Positions 47,901 to 60,159 of a stretch of DNA of 64,000 nucleotides are shown one piece after another; position 1 is the stretch's first letter; every line of letters begins with the position of its first letter. Origin of the DNA: Telopea speciosissima (Eukaryota > Streptophyta > Magnoliopsida > Proteales > Proteaceae); NCBI RefSeq assembly GCF_018873765.1, contig NC_057918.1, positions 69,064,371 through 69,128,370 on the forward strand. The letters run 5' to 3'. The translations under genes were made by a program, and so were the position numbers. The notes beneath the pieces were generated by a model, which saw only the letters and a program-made list of their open reading frames with translations, had not been told where the DNA came from and made no database searches.

Positions 47901-50506
47901 CCCTCCCCTTTCCTCTGACTCGGTTGGAATAGTGTTGGTGTTGAGAGAGAAGCCAACTTTTGGTCGTTTATATATAAGGGCATTTTAGTCACAGCAGGTT
48001 TTTACTAACACCGTTAGCTTCAGGGGGTAAGGTTGTAATTGTCAGAAATGCAGGGGAGGTCCGTGTATTTAGGGCAAAGGTCAGGGGAGATTAGAATAAT
48101 TTACTCTAACAAAAACTAGACAATAATACTGGTCTATAACCAGCAACTTTCACAAAATCTACATATGTGGCTGTCAACAGAGCTCACACACTGGATGATA
48201 AATTTTTCACAGCTCAGACTCAATTAGATCTGATCATAGGCTGGATCCATGATAGATGATAGACGATAGAATCCTTCTAGGGTATATGGATCCCTCACTG
48301 TTATCTTTTCTTCTTCTTCACTTCTATTTCCTACCATCCTGTATTCCAGACAGCCCAAATCACCGGGTTTAAGAGATAGCAAGATTCAAAGCAAATAGGT
48401 AAGAGTATGCCTACATATATTGCTTCCTTCATCTACAGACATGAATTCGAATGTGTTGTATTGAAATTGTTTCTAAACATTGCTGACCACTTCCTTACAT
48501 CAACTGTTCAAAATGTGATTTTCCCAAAGGGAGTTTCGGGAGGGGGAGGGGGAGGGGGAGAGTAAGTGAAAGGTATTCTAATCAAAGAAAACTGAACCAT
48601 ATCCAGAATCATTCTCCAATCATCTGTTGAAGCCCATCAAGAAAAGTCCTTTCATAGATGCTTTCTGCAGATCAACTTTGTAGAGCAGATTTTTGTACTT
48701 TCTGCGGTGTATATATGCTATACTTTTGCTCAGTTTCCAAATGTGAACTTCCAATCAGCTGAGAGAGATGGAGAATCTGACTCTATTGTGTGTGTGTGTG
48801 TGTGTTCGCGAAATTGTTTATGAGACAAATTCACGAATCCCTTGATGGATAAGTCCGAATATTCAGCTGCAGTGCAGAATTGAGTTTCTCGTCCGTTGGA
48901 TCTTTCCAGAATCCAATTCTTCAATGGCCTCCTAATCTCAGTCCTCTATATTGTCCCAGAATTTTGCTTTCTAAATCATCTACTGCGGATGCATCCTTTT
49001 TACTTAGAGCTATGTAATTGTTCTTAGTAGTCCAAATGACTAATAGAGAACTGCTTAATTACTTATTTCTCCCACTATTTAATCTCATATGCATTAGGTT
49101 TACTTCTCAGCATTTATTAGGTCATATATTGGTCTTAAAAAGAAAAAGGCATACATGTATTAGACTAACTCTTCTGTCTAAAATTGAAGTCAACCACAAA
49201 CTCATTCTTTTGTTTGTCTGATCAACATGTCTGATTTTCAGACTCCGTATTACATTCAACTAAACCCATTCAGGCATCCTATTAGACTGATAGTTCCTGC
49301 AGAAAATTGTTCTTATGTCTCAATTTATATCCATGAAATAGTATGTAGGCTGATGGATTGCTCTCCAAACTCTTAATAACATGTAAGATCCCTTTCCTAT
49401 TCTTTCCTCTGATTCAGTTCTGAATCACATTGTCAAGGAGCATCTACTGTCTTACTTAATCTTGCGTGAAAGAATTTATTTTCTAATAATTATTATAGAT
49501 TCTCTATCAATATTGAAATTTTAAGTTTAAAGAATAACATGAACATATTAAAATCAACAGTTAAATGTCCAATATCATTACCTCATGAGCAAATGACCAG
49601 GATGACTCTAGTGTTATCGAGATCACCTAACAGACAAGTTTTAAAGGTCATCCACAAATAGAATTTTACAAACAAACTGAGTTGAAGGCATCCAATGTCA
49701 ATCAATCATAAAATTAGAGATCATCCATATACAAGACCTAAACAGTCTCAAAACAATAAGGTAGGCCTCCTGTCAAAACAATAAATTAGAGATGATCCAA
49801 ATAGGCGATTATGAAAGCGAGATTATGTCAGATGACTAGTTTCCCTTTCCCCATGGTTTGTACTACTATATTCTCTAGTTATCTCAATAAAATCAGAGAT
49901 TCATTATCAAACCAACAAATGATCGTTTATGATAGTAAAGATAACAATTGATGATGAAGGGGAAGGAGGAATTGGTTTCAATTTCTCAAAAATAGATAAG
50001 TTAATAAATGAAATGGGTAAATGAGAATAATAAAAAAAAACACCAATACATAAAACAGAGGAAGAAGTGAATCAACTCACTAGGGTTTGACGGAACTCCT
50101 CTTCTATGGCCTTCCTCTCAGCAGCTCGAGCCTGAGCCATGGCAGCCTTGGCGGCCTTTCGTTCCTCCCTGGCAAGACGAATAGCCTCTCGCTTGGCCTC
50201 GTCCTTCAATTGCTTCTCTTGCCTGTGCAACTCCATCTCATAGATATACTCTTTGCGTAGCTCTTTCACCTGCTTCGCATACTCTCTTCTCAGCTGTGCT
50301 AGATTCGCCTCAGCTTCCTTTGGATCCTTAGGGGGTTTCCAGCTCCCTAGGAACTCGTTGGGTGTCGAGAACTCGTGCTGAAGCTGGTGTTGATTATGGT
50401 GAGAGGGCGTGGTTGATGTGCTCTTGAAGCGAAGGGTTTGAGCGAGAACAAATTTCACGCTTGGAGAGGATGAAGCAGAGCGGAAGATCGGGCGAGTTGC
50501 CGCCAT
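38939..50506 (-). CDS. Mitochondrial mS26-like ribosomal protein gene with an 11-kb intron
   Basis: Exons 50081-50506 and 38939-39109 join in phase 0 (FRQTL then LKERAEKLEYWR), giving 198 aa. The N-terminus (MAATRPIFRSASSSPSVKF) is Arg/Ser-rich without acids, like a mitochondrial presequence. The body is a very charged helix (LRREYAKQVKELRKEYIYEM, REAIRLAREERKAAKAAMAQ) ending QSSMWVDEQELEKKILEAII DMTPL. This matches, from memory, a conserved plant family likened to the small-subunit mitoribosome protein mS26. The name is tentative, the gene is not. The donor GTGAGT (50080-50075) and acceptor GATGCAG (39116-39110) are good. The intron, 39110-50080, is 10,971 bp and holds a Copia fossil, a Pack-MULE and smaller elements. 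The second exon was found by matching the expected C-terminus. The promoter is shared with the gene at 50667. Confidence 0.85.
39117..40306. other. Left part of the mS26-like intron
   Basis: Intronic sequence without a recognised gene. A piece at about 39930-39990 (GGCGCAGAGAGGAGAGAGATAG) resembles half of a hairpin MITE of the 36009 family. Confidence 0.35.
40307..43063 (-). mobile_element. Copia fossil: gag, leader and 5' LTR (main part)
   Basis: In minus orientation: LTR from 48145 (interrupted by the Pack-MULE) to 42780, primer-binding-like TGGTATCCGAGC at 42778-42767, a leader to about 41560, then a gag region with SIKLSGASNYLLWSLAIWIY (about 41500) and a zinc knuckle CTHCGRSNHTADKC (about 40610), ending near 40307. 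Protease, integrase and reverse transcriptase are absent. The element is broken and old; a hairpin-ended MITE (42058-42345) has inserted into its leader. Confidence 0.8.
42058..42345. mobile_element. MITE in the Copia leader
   Basis: Ends AGTTCAAAAACTC and GAAATTTTGAACTATGG are inverted. The body repeats GAAATTTCG, TTTCGGTC and CGAAAC phrases, shared with 45208-46853. No protein. Confidence 0.5.
43640..44530 (-). mobile_element. LTR fossil fragment inside the Pack-MULE
   Basis: On the minus strand, TTGAGGAGCAAGTCTTGTCC (about 44350) and CCCCACTTGATGG (about 44460) match 18460-18720 in family style. CAGCAG-rich stretches fill 43980-44100. Non-coding remnant. Confidence 0.35.
45028..45117. repeat. 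Tandem repeat, two units of about 47 bp
   Basis: GAGGGAAGGACTTTAATTAC and the following AGCAGTAGTACAAGCACTAGG occur twice in a row with one base changed (ACAAGC/ACAGGC). A recent local duplication inside the Pack-MULE. Confidence 0.8.
45208..46853. mobile_element. Unclassified DNA-element remnant with CGAAAT-rich ends
   Basis: Left end ACAAAAACTCGCGATATCTCG and right end GAAACGAAACGAGTTTTTAAA are loosely inverted (AAAAACTCG). The interior has scattered short frames without recognisable domains, for example one reading SSPSPSPSKYNSSHSHPYGH (about 45920). The same CGAAAT style fills the MITE at 42058-42345. Confidence 0.35.
45361..45422. repeat. Perfect 62-bp palindrome
   Basis: Positions 45361-45422 equal their own reverse complement with no spacer: TATAAAGTTGATTTGAAAGG, then GAATCTCGAGA, then the mirror half. 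The centre is CTCGAGATCTCGAG. Such a repeat can extrude as a cruciform and is normally unstable. Confidence 0.9.
46949..47204 (+). pseudogene. Captured PADRE/DUF4228 gene fragment
   Basis: MGLCFSTDATN, then SAEVISVNGNFCEYPIP, and after a one-base frame change ITVSQVLKIETSPCFLYNSD, YDDYIPAVDSSEEL and PGQIYIVLPTS. These blocks are the N-terminal signature of plant PADRE (DUF4228) proteins, which are stress-responsive and of unclear role. The fragment stops where the antisense fragment begins. It sits in a Pack-MULE and is a captured, damaged copy. Confidence 0.82.
47206..47523 (-). pseudogene. Second captured gene fragment, antisense, unidentified
   Basis: An open minus-strand frame of about 105 codons reads like a real conserved protein: RLTQLHLNDVLVVVRFISKC, RSQVIEFLQSIQGSFHQSFW, YGIGSISAFYSNFLGYVAKA and VELSPDFAKDVAEIMG. 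I do not recognise the family. Beyond the junction near 47205 the frame runs into the antisense of the PADRE fragment, so the apparent C-terminus is an artefact. Confidence 0.55.
48116..48145 (-). mobile_element. Outer end of the Copia LTR cut by the Pack-MULE
   Basis: About 30 bp ending GGTCTATAACCAGCA on the plus strand (TGCTGGTTATAGACC on the minus) complete the LTR that runs 42780-43063. Without the MULE and one copy of its duplication the LTR would be about 310 bp. Confidence 0.5.
48146..50080. other. Right part of the mS26-like intron
   Basis: A G-rich tract GGGAGGGGGAGGGGGAGGGG at 48539-48559 is a G-quadruplex candidate. A (GT)n run lies at 48787-48804. No gene; a short minus-strand piece near 48960 reading DDLESKIL was considered and dropped as an exon. 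Confidence 0.4.
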
Positions 50507-50666
50507 AGATGATCGTTTTGAGGGACTGAACTGAGGGCTCAAAACCTCAAAGCCTGATAGAGACAGAGAAGAGAAGGTCCTACACCTACCCCAATAGGCC
50601 ACGTGTAGGCCAAGCAAACGGAATAAATAGAAATTAGAACAGTAAATTAGCGAAAACAGAAATAAT
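50507..50666. promoter_or_regulatory. Compact bidirectional promoter
   Basis: Only 160 bp separate the start codons of the mS26-like gene (minus, ATG at 50506) and the plastid-protein gene (plus, ATG at 50667). Both 5' untranslated regions and both promoters must fit here or overlap coding sequence. CCAATAGG occurs at 50590-50597 and CCACGTG at 50599-50605 (G-box-like). No TATA box is clear. Confidence 0.65.
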
Positions 50667-53126
50667 ATGGCATCGTCCTTTTGCATCCACCAGGTCTCGG
50701 TGCCCTTCTACTCCTCTGCTATTCATCGGAAACGCAACACAGGCAACTGTTTCTTGAACAGACGTTCTCAATTCGTTTCTCCCCAAACCCACACGAGGCT
50801 TGAAAGGAAACTCCAGCTTCCGTGCAAATTCAGCAACAGCAAGAAGAAGAACTATAAGCAACAGCTCCCAACAAGAAGACCCAATTCGGTAGCTGTCGTC
50901 GTTGCCTTGCAAGCCAACTTCCTAAGAGGTTTGCTTCAGTCCCCTTTTCCTTCCCACTTTAGTTTATTGGTTCCTAGTTCTTCTTTGTTAGAATCTGATT
51001 AGGTATTCTTGTGTGGGTATCTCCATTTTCGAGTTATTGTTGTGAAAGTGCATTTGCCTCTGTATCAGAACGTTTTGTCCCCTCACTTCTGCATGTGACT
51101 TTGTATCAATTCTTTATTGGCTTTGTAGTGAACCTTTCTGTCATCTATATGATCACCGAAATTCCCGAGAAAACCAATTACTGTTTCTTATGCAGAGTAT
51201 ATACCATACGAATTTCTCATGTTTGAGGAGACATGAATTCTCTTTTACCTTCTTTTTTTTTTTTGTTGTTGTTGTTTGTGACATAGATGTTAGCCTGAGT
51301 AAGAATTGATGGCAAAAGGAGAAAAATGACTAGTCCTTTGACTACTTTGATATAGGAAAGCAGCATAAATGAACTCTAGAAAAGCATAATAATGCACTAT
51401 CCAAATACAATGCAAAAGACTCAACCTTTGCCTGAAAAATAGTAATGAACCACAGAGTACTGGAAATATGAGGAATTCTTAACTAAAGACAGCCCCAAAT
51501 AGATCATTGGAGTAAATTATATTAGTATGTCTGAGAAACTTGAATAGTTTGAAAGATTCCCTTGTGAGATTTCCTTTTGTGCTTTGAAGGGATGGTGATT
51601 TCTACCAGTTTTGGGTTGCTTGTTGAGCTTTTTCCCCTTTCAAAGGTTACTTATATTTTATTTAAATCTTTCTCCATAAAACGTTACATATCAACAACCC
51701 AAAAAAAAGTGGAAAAGCTTTAGTCACCATAACTGAAACACATATGAAAGAGAATTAACAATTAAAAGGAAGTCACTTTACAATTCCTATGTTTTGATCT
51801 GTGATCAATTCTCTTCTGTTGAAGTCTTTGGGGGACTGCAATTTTTTTTTTCTTTGGTGAATATTTGTGGACTGCATTATCCAAACAAAATTGAAGCTAT
51901 CGGTAATATCTCCGTGCGGTGTTTAATTCTTACATAGTTCACTTCAATGCTGCGGTTGAGTTAATTTTTTGGGTTGGAATCTGATTGATGGGATGCATTT
52001 GCTTAAGACTACATAGTTATTGAGGCTGAACTTGGCTTTCCGCAACCTAACCAAGCTAGATAGCATTTTGCAGAAATATTACTAACATTCAAGAAGTTTT
52101 GTGAGCCCACTCTGGTGATATACAATTTGCATCCAGTTTCTACCCTCGAAATTATGTGATCACTGTTAAAGATTTATATATTATATATATTCTAGCGTTG
52201 GATAGGAGTTTGCATTCACATGCTATTCATTTCCTTCTCTTCCTAGTTAGTTTCAGTAGGATGCCACATTTTATACCTAAAAGAACAAATTGTCTCCGAA
52301 TTCCATACACGAGCAAACCTTGGCATCATCACTAATATCATATTGGGTTGTGTTATTGCAGGTTCTTTCTTTCATGAAGCAAAAATATAGAAAATGAATC
52401 ACTCTCTAGTTTTATTTTCTATATTGCACTAACTTCTACATATGAATCTGAAATATAGTTCTTCAAACAGTGTGGCGGGTAGCAAAGGATGGAATTGAGG
52501 CTGGGACCAATCTTGTGCCTGTAAGTTCATGGATTTCTCACTCCCATTTTTACCATCCTAATATATACAGTTGTCATAACCTAAATTTTCACCTTGTGCC
52601 AAAACAAAGGTTAAAAAACCATGCTGATTTGACCATGTTTATGTATCGTATGTTGGTGCTAGGTTTCTGTTCCAAGACCAATAGCAAGGGTTGGTATAGC
52701 TGGGGTTGGTTTGACCATTTCTCTCTTTGTGCTCAAGTCATTCCTGTCTACAGCATTTTTTGTACTGGTATGTTCGAAAACCAATATTTCTCCACAAGTA
52801 AGGTTATATATTTATATATTTTTCCACAAGTTGAGACTTCATAACTTGCCATTGAGTACTTTATCTTGGTTTAGGTTGCTTTAGGGTTGCAGGTGGTATG
52901 AATGAGCTTCAACAGTCAAATGTGTTGTGATTTTAAATGGAATTATGAAACTGTAATGACACAAACATTTCTCTTTGATAAGCAGGGCACAATGGGGTTT
53001 ATATACTTTGCATTCATAGCCTTGAACAAGGACGAAGGCCCAAAAGGTGGTGGAGGGCCTGGTGGCACCACTGGTGTGGATGATTCTTTAGAAGAAGCAA
53101 GAAGGATAATGGAAAAGTACAAGTGA
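50667..53126 (+). CDS. Plastid-targeted two-helix membrane protein, unknown function
   Basis: Exons 50667-50928, 52471-52520, 52663-52767 and 52986-53126, all GT-AG, encode 185 aa. The N-terminus (MASSFCIHQVSVPFYSSAIH, then basic and Ser/Gln-rich to about residue 75) is typical of a chloroplast transit peptide. The mature part starts VWRVAKDGIEAGTNLVP. Two hydrophobic helices follow: ARVGIAGVGLTISLFVLKSF and FFVLGTMGFIYFAFIALNKD. A Gly-rich linker (GPKGGGGPGG) leads to the conserved tail DDSLEEARRIMEKYK. It resembles an uncharacterised plant family reported from the chloroplast inner envelope; that location is from memory. Intron 1 is 1542 bp. It shares a promoter region with the mS26-like gene. 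Confidence 0.88.
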
Positions 53127-54832
53127 CAGAAAGTACAGAAGAGTCGGGAGATTACCGATTCTTTTTCTCCTGCATTGTGCTGACCCGGAGAGAGTTATGG
53201 ATATGTCATAACAAAGAGAACTTCCCATATTGGAAATGTATAGATCTATTTATTTATGCACATTTGCTCTTTCTTTCTTTTGCTGTAGATGTTCCTGGCA
53301 TGTGTGTTTTTACTGTGTATTTCTTCCCAAAATATACGATTTTGTTGAATTTCTTTGGTCAGGCCTTAAACTTTAAAACCTTACAAGTCATTTTCTTTTT
53401 CTAAGGGACATGAAATTAATGAAGCAAGAAGGAAGAATGCCGCAAAATGCAATGGGGAAGAAACAGTATAAGGTGGTTGAATTACCCAACTTGAGCTTAA
53501 AAAGCACCTTCTTGTTGGAAATTTTGGGATTAATAGACCCCAAAAAAAAAGGTCTCAAATTTGTCACTGGCTTCTTTTTCTAACAAACGGATCTCAAAAT
53601 TCACGGTTGCAACATCTATGATCTTATTTGCAATCTTATTAGATACATTATCATGTCACTTAAATAATTCCAGAGACACTGAACTAGAGCTTATCAAATA
53701 CATTATCATGTGACTAGAAATTTTTTTTGTGTATGTAAATAAAAGTGTTATGTTTGATCCTTTCTGGTTCTCATGGAGAACTCTGTCATACTATAAGCTG
53801 TTTTGGTACTTCTTTCTGACCCTTGCCTTTATGGGTTTTGACTTGAGAAGATAAATTAGGGAAAGTGAAAATTTTGCCCTACCATTCATTTATCCTCTAG
53901 GCATTCTACGTGGAAACAAACAGGTTCTTAAAAAAATTGCGACCCTAATTTACAACTTCAATTTTTTTTCTTCTTTTTATAACACAAATTCAAAATTAGT
54001 TTGCAAAAGAAGCAGGCAAGGGTGCTTACCATAGGGGTTGTAGTTTGAGACTCGAAGGAGAAATAGTTACCCTCTAGAACCAAAGGATGTTAGAAGCTTC
54101 TTAGGCTGCTTTTGTTTCATCATAAAATATTTTATGGGATTTGGTAAAAACCAATACAAAAATTTATAAAGGATTAGAAAAGGGGAAACTGTTTCATAGA
54201 AATTCAATACAAAAAGTTGAAAAATAACAACCATTTCAAAATTCAGGATGTTTTTACTCACAAAATTATTTTCTTCAAAAAACTGTAAGATTTTGTAATT
54301 TTACAAAATCTCACCTACCCTGTTGTAGATTGTGAGTATGGCAAAGTGGTAAAGGAGCTTATAATATAACCCAATATATGGAACTCATTTTTCATAGTAA
54401 TAGAAATACACGTCTGACCAAGACAGAATTTATAACTTGCTATCCTCTTACCTAGTAGGCAACGATGTACTTATGTGGAAAGACTGATTAAAGTCATTTC
54501 ATGGCAATGCAGCAAAGAAGGCTTGTTTGGTTCAGATAAGGACTTGAATTGGTCTTATGAACAGAATACCATGTGCATATCTGTTGAGTGAAAAACCTTC
54601 CTCAAGGTATTAGGTCTTAAAAAGTTGGCCACTCTTAAAGGGTTTCTTGTATTGGGTATATATCTCACATCATATCCAAACATACAATAATTTTGATCAA
54701 CAGAGTACATGAGGGAGAGCCATTGCAGAATTTAGGTATGATTATTACATCTATGGAACTTATTCCAATTATGCAAATTTATGTATGGAACTTGCACTGT
54801 AAAACAGAAAGGAGTAACTCTACTCTTCCATA
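53127..54832. other. Intergenic, nothing recognised
   Basis: 3' flank of the plastid-protein gene (AATAAAAG-like signal near 53739) and AT-rich spacer. No gene or element ends seen. Confidence 0.4.
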
Positions 54833-56859
<2,027 letters not shown>

Positions 56860-57445
56860 GGAGCCCAGGGGTTAGATTCTTCAATCACCCAAGAAGGAGA
56901 AGGGAGGAGTTTGTGTGTATGGGAGAGAGAGAGGTTTAGAATGTACATTTCAGAAAATCCATGAGCCTAGTTCGCTTGTGTTTGGGGGTAGATTTGACAT
57001 TTGATCAACACTCTTTTATCATTTGATAGTTAGTCTTTGCTACCGTTTCACCTAAAAGCTCGAACTGTTAAGGAAGGGCAGTGTCAATGTATACATCAAC
57101 AGTTAAGATCTACCTAATTGACTTGTCAATGTGGAAATAACTTGCTGAGTTGCTAGAACTGCACTCCATATCTGTACTACCAAACAAACATCCATTTTAC
57201 CTTTTTTTTTTTTTTTTAATAGTACTCATCAGATATAGTAAGTTTTCCAAATCAGGTAAAAGGGACAATAGATTTCATGACTGAGACTTGAAGTTGTCAT
57301 TCACTACCAATTTTGGCGGTTTTGTTTTCATTAGTCATTTGATCTGTGTGGCCTTTTGGTGTATATTTCATCTCCTTTTCCCATGTGGTTTGTGATTTTT
57401 CAGTTTTATTTGTGATAAGTTGCAGGTCGGATTTTGATATATTTA
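56860..57445. other. Upstream flank of the ADH pseudogene
   Basis: Former promoter region; a GAGAGAGAGAGG run lies at 56921-56934 and a T run at 57203-57217. Nothing else recognised. Confidence 0.35.
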
Positions 57446-57642
57446 GGATGTGTTTGGTATGCATTCTTGAAATGCATTCTAGGTCAATTTTGCATTCTCG
57501 GATGATAAAAATAGTTGTTTTTGTCATCCAAGAATGTGAAATCGACTTAGAGTGCATTTTAAGATTGTATAAACTATTTTTATCATCCGAGAATGCAAAA
57601 TTGACTTAGAATGCATTTTAAGATTGCATGCCAAACACAACC
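57446..57642. mobile_element. Tourist-like MITE (PIF/Harbinger), 197 bp
   Basis: Ends GGATGTGTTTGGTATGCA and TGCATGCCAAACACAACC are part of inverted repeats of about 70 bp that also share TGCATTCTCGGATGATAAAA. The flanking TTA on both sides (57443-57445 and 57643-57645) is the 3-bp duplication typical of Harbinger. No protein. Confidence 0.88.
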
Positions 57643-57645
57643 TTA

Positions 57646-59611
57646 ATTTTTGTTACGTGATATGGTAGAGAGTTATTCGGATATGAGGACTATTATATGG
57701 TTACTTCATGGTTAATTATTCAACATTGTAGATGGGGTGAGTGTAGTATGAGTTGTTACTGAGTTTTAGTTGAAAATTATTCTAGTAGTGGGTTAAGTAG
57801 TTTTAACTACTTGTAATTCTTATTTATATTAGATAATGAAGGGAGGATAGAGAGACTTGGATAGACTTGATGGTTGCTACAATTTCTCATTTGTGAGAAA
57901 AAAACTTGATTACCTCCTAATAAGCCAAGAGGCCCTTGTTTCATCCGGAAAGCAAACCTATCTTTTTCCTATTTAATCTCTTATCTTATGTCTCTATCTC
58001 TTATTTTCTCTCTAGGATATCTGTGTACGTATAAGTTTTCATTTTTATTAACATGGACAAGAAACTAAAATTCAAGTACAAATAAGGTATCCCAAACTAA
58101 TTAACGATCACATATCATCTATCAAAGAACCACTTCTTGCTACGATGAATTGTTGACAACATCATATGTAAGAAGAAGATTCGACATCTTTAATTCTCTG
58201 AAAATGGTTACTTCACAATTTTTAAAGCATTAACACATTATCATTCCGATAGTTGGGTATTGGTTTTCTTCAGTTATGAATCTAGTTGGATGATGAAACT
58301 AAGGCTCTATTTGGTTAGAAGTGAAAGTGGAAAATGAAAATTTTGTGGTAAATTGAAGGAAAATCAAATGAAAGAAACTATGAAAGAAGAATTCATTTGG
58401 GGTGTTTGTTTGAAGGTAGAGTTGATATAAAACATAAAAACATGTGGGTCCATAACATAGCTAAGGTTTCGGTGATTTTTTTGGTTGAAAAAAAGTAAAA
58501 TTTAGTTACTATTTTTTGCATGACTTTAAGTAAGTTAATTATACAATTATTCTTGGTAATAATATATTAGAGAGTTTAGTATTCATTTGAAGAGAATTAA
58601 GAGAAAGGGAGATTAAGTATGGTCACAAAATTAGAATAGAAAACATGAATGATAGAAGGCCTACTCAAGGAAAGAGGGAGTCATGAACATGCACAATATC
58701 TTTTTCAAATGTTTAAAAAAAAAAGTGAGCAAGTAATACTTCGATTTTTTGTTTAAAAATGAATCTTTTCTTGGTATTTTTTTTGATGAAAATAAAGGTG
58801 ATATATTAAAGTAAGAGGAAAGTTTGTACATCATATAAAAGGGGGGGGGGGGGAAGGTGTGTTGCTCCAAATAGCATGTCGGGTTAGAGATCGCAATGCA
58901 TTGGTCCATTGGTTATACTGGTGGGAGATAGGTACAGCTGAGAAATTCGAAGTTAGTTCAACTAGTTCCAAAAAAACCAGTAGCTAAGTTCCGAGGTATG
59001 CACATATATCCTTGTGGGTTCAAAAGGAATCTTTTCTTGGTTTTGGTTTTAAAGGTAAAACTGTTCATTAGAACCAAATCGAATTGATTCTAAATTGTAT
59101 TAGTAATTTAAAATTAGCTTTCGTGGACTGCCATCAAAAGCACTTTGAAAGCCACTGGTGCACGAAAGAAAATTCGATAAGAAAAAATCAATTGAGTTTT
59201 CAAAGATAAAGGCATAAAGCATTCTCAAGCTAAATTGAAAATATTCAGACATGTGAATATTCATCCTTATGAATCCAAGTGATTAAATATACACTGGTAA
59301 CTTTGATCTATAATTTCTTTGATTATTCCTTAAACATGATATTAAAATTTTCTATTTTTTCTATGGATCATACATTGTAATCAAGCCAATCTTTATTAAT
59401 AGTTGGAAACTCAATTCTATATTATTTATTAGTGAAATGCCTTTGTGGGTGATAAGACCTAAATTGAATAAAGAATCGAATACGAAAATGAATAAAATCG
59501 AAACCAAATCGATTTTGGTCGTAAAAATGTGTTCTTATTCTCGATTTGGTTTGATTTAAATTTTCACATTCAATATCTTCAACCCAACCAAAACTGAACA
59601 GATGAACACCC
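57646..59611. other. Intergenic with an LTR-like echo and a truncated Tourist end
   Basis: At 57905-57960, TACCTCCTAATAAGCCAAGA and GAAAGCAAACCTATC repeat the tract at 21271. At 58306, GGCTCTATTTGGTTAGAAG looks like a single Tourist end. A run of about 14 G lies at 58841-58853. No gene. Confidence 0.35.
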
Positions 59612-59850
59612 TTGAGAACAAGGTTTTAAAACTTAGAATCAGTCAAAGAGGATTCCAATCCGAATTGGATCAGAATCGACCTAAATCGGTCAAGTTCAAA
59701 ATGATTTATAAAGAAAGCGATAAGAATCGACCAATATGATTTCAATTCGACCGATCCGAATCCAATATAGGAAGCAACGGTGGAAATCGGGATCCAAATC
59801 GGACGATTCACCGATCCGATTCCAGATTCTTAAAACCAACCATGCTTGAG
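59612..59850. mobile_element. MITE near the EMC4 promoter
   Basis: Left end AAGGTTTTAAAACTTAGAATC and right end GATTCTTAAAACCAACC are inverted. The body is made of CCGATCCGA, AATCGG and GAATCGACC phrases like 31755-32165. It ends about 310 bp before the EMC4 start codon. Confidence 0.6.
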
Positions 59851-60159
59851 AAGGGATTGGAAAGTTTGGTGCACCCATAATTGGGGATTTGGAGTGTGAC
59901 TGTGGGATGTCAGAAACCAGTGATAGGCCGGACTTCCGGAATCCGGATTCGTATCATAAAATGGTCCGATGACCTAAAAATTCCGATATATCGGCGATAT
60001 GATCATAATCCTTATACAATTCATACGTCTGATTTCCGAAACTCGATGTTAAAACATTGCAGTGGTTTCTGAAGTTTGGGTAACACTCAGAGAGAGAGAG
60101 AGCGAGAGAGCGAGAGAGAGAGAGAGAGAGTTGATCAATATTTAATACACGCAGAGACC

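Larger units (their letters stand above)
43064..48106. mobile_element. Pack-MULE, 5.04 kb, with captured gene pieces
   Basis: Perfect 9-bp target duplications TAACAAAAA lie at 43055-43063 and 48107-48115, the hallmark of Mutator-like elements. Terminal inverted repeats of at least 80 bp share GAGTAAATTA, CTCCCCTGACCTTTGCC, GGACCTCCCCTGC and TTTCTGACAA. Inside: a PADRE fragment (46949-47204), an antisense fragment of another gene (47206-47523), an LTR fragment (43640-44530), a tandem repeat (45028-45117) and a palindrome-bearing element (45208-46853). No MULE transposase is recognised, so it is non-autonomous. It inserted in a Copia LTR whose remaining 30 bp follow at 48116. Confidence 0.9.

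Noticed and set aside
48730-49000. Possible last exon of the mS26-like gene (DDLESKIL)
   Set aside because: Only a short similarity; the true exon with the full expected tail is at 38939-39109 in the right phase.
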